Source of the DNA: Thermoanaerobacterium sp.
GTDB lineage: Bacteria; Bacillota; Thermoanaerobacteria; Thermoanaerobacterales; Thermoanaerobacteraceae
Length of the DNA: 5,278 nt
Direction: 5' to 3'
NCBI GenBank assembly: GCA_029960905.1
Contig: JASBVU010000151.1
Coordinates: 1 to 5,278 of the forward strand
The notes under the pieces: model-generated
Told to the model about the DNA's origin: nothing
The model's input: only the letters and a program-made list of their open reading frames with translations
Database searches by the model: none
Shown: positions 5,082 to 5,278 of the stretch, piece by piece
How the letters are laid out: each line of letters begins with the position of its first letter
Numbering within the stretch: the stretch's first letter is position 1
Made by a program: the position numbers and the translations under genes

Positions 5082-5095
5082 TACCCTACAGGGTA
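5082..5095. promoter_or_regulatory. CsoR/CstR-like operator palindrome in the leader
   Basis: TACCCTACAGGGTA is a perfect 6-2-6 inverted repeat (TACCCT / AGGGTA) that stands out in otherwise AT-rich DNA. It is followed by a further half-site GGGGTA (5097-5102). The pattern TACCC-N4-GGGTA resembles operators of the CsoR/RcnR/CstR family, copper or persulfide-responsive repressors. It lies at about +5 to +19 of the consensus promoter, suited to repression. CstR-type persulfide sensing would fit a downstream CoA-disulfide or CoA-persulfide reductase, but no regulator gene is in the window and the match is by eye. A very small RNA hairpin (5-bp stem, 4-nt loop) is an alternative reading. Confidence 0.5.
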
Positions 5096-5139
5096 GGGGG
5101 TAGTTTCTAGCAAAATGCAAAATATAGGAGGTAATAGAA

Positions 5140-5278
5140 GTGATGGAAACTGATGTTTTGGTCATTGGAGGAAGCGCAGGTGGAATTTTAGCAGCTTTAT
5201 CTGCTAAAAAAACTTACAAAGATAAGAAAGTTACTGTTGTAAGAATGGGAGAACGTGTAATGGTTCCTTGCGGTATTC
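5140..5278 (+). CDS. FAD-dependent pyridine nucleotide-disulfide oxidoreductase, CoA-disulfide reductase-like (3' truncated by window)
   Basis: The first 46 residues are visible. An N-terminal FAD-binding Rossmann motif, DVLVIGGSAGGILAA (residues 5-19), has the GGxAGG form typical of the CoA-disulfide reductase / NADH oxidase group instead of plain GxGxxG. A second strand, KVTVVRMGE, follows. VPCGI (42-46) places a single cysteine, C44, where the redox-active Cys of CoA-disulfide reductases and NADH oxidases lies. Likely roles are NAD(P)H-dependent reduction of CoA disulfide, CoA persulfide or polysulfide, or an NADH oxidase; the missing C-terminus, including any rhodanese domain, would decide. 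AGGAGG (5126-5131) lies 8 nt before GTG 5140 and 11 nt before the adjacent ATG 5143, so the first residue could be either codon. It is driven by the consensus promoter at 5042-5070 and probably controlled by the palindrome in its leader. Confidence 0.82.
   Translation, partial: MMETDVLVIGGSAGGILAALSAKKTYKDKKVTVVRMGERVMVPCGI

Noticed and set aside
1..5278. CRISPR arrays, insertion sequences, tRNA or rRNA genes
   Set aside because: Reading both strands, I saw no regularly spaced repeats, transposase motifs, or tRNA-like cloverleaf segments.

Overview
The window looks like chromosome from a low-GC, anaerobic, thermophilic Firmicute of the Thermoanaerobacter/Caldanaerobacter type. This is inferred from the AT-rich DNA, the strong GGAGG ribosome sites, the use of GTG and TTG starts, the sigma-A type promoters, and a gene set (HydE, NifX-like proteins, ferredoxin-containing MinD ATPases) typical of hydrogen-producing anaerobes. 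I ran no database search, so the genus is a guess from recalled protein sequences.

Layout. Positions 1-52 are the tail of an upstream gene, closed by a clear rho-independent terminator (68-95). Bases 96-246 are a regulatory gap holding a good promoter (172-200) that is overlapped and followed by a 13-bp perfect inverted repeat (169-181 / 216-228). Next comes a compact six-gene plus-strand operon (247-3878): a NifX-like protein with a His4 tail, two tandem paralogous MinD/Mrp-type ATPases each with two inserted [4Fe-4S] ferredoxin motifs, a second NifX-like protein ending in HEHHH, a metallo-beta-lactamase-fold protein, and a third NifX-like protein. ATGA overlaps join genes 2/3 and 3/4, and the other gaps are about 20 nt or less. 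Converging on this operon, and overlapping its last codons, is hydE on the minus strand (3857-4942), the radical-SAM maturase of [FeFe]-hydrogenase. A divergent control region (4943-5139) carries a minus-strand hydE promoter with Rex-like half-sites, a consensus plus-strand promoter (TTGACA-17-TATAAT) and a CsoR/CstR-like operator in the leader. It drives a truncated FAD-dependent CoA-disulfide-reductase-like gene (5140 to the window end).

How the genes may work together. The six-gene operon resembles in gene content the anaerobe-specific orange-protein (ORP) cluster of Desulfovibrio, where NifX-family proteins (one binding a Mo-Cu sulfide cluster) partner with MinD-like ATPases carrying ferredoxin domains. 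The plausible reading is a metal or metal-sulfur cluster carrier and assembly system: ATPases carrying Fe-S clusters, three small NifX-fold carriers (two with His tails), and an MBL-fold metalloenzyme. Its substrate is unknown. The nearby hydE makes a link to hydrogenase maturation conceivable, but hydE is on the opposite strand with its own promoter, so the link is weak.

Start sites were corrected for three genes from ribosome-site spacing (624 rather than 618; 3543 rather than 3516; 4942 rather than 4951 on the minus strand). No tRNA, rRNA, CRISPR or mobile element was seen.
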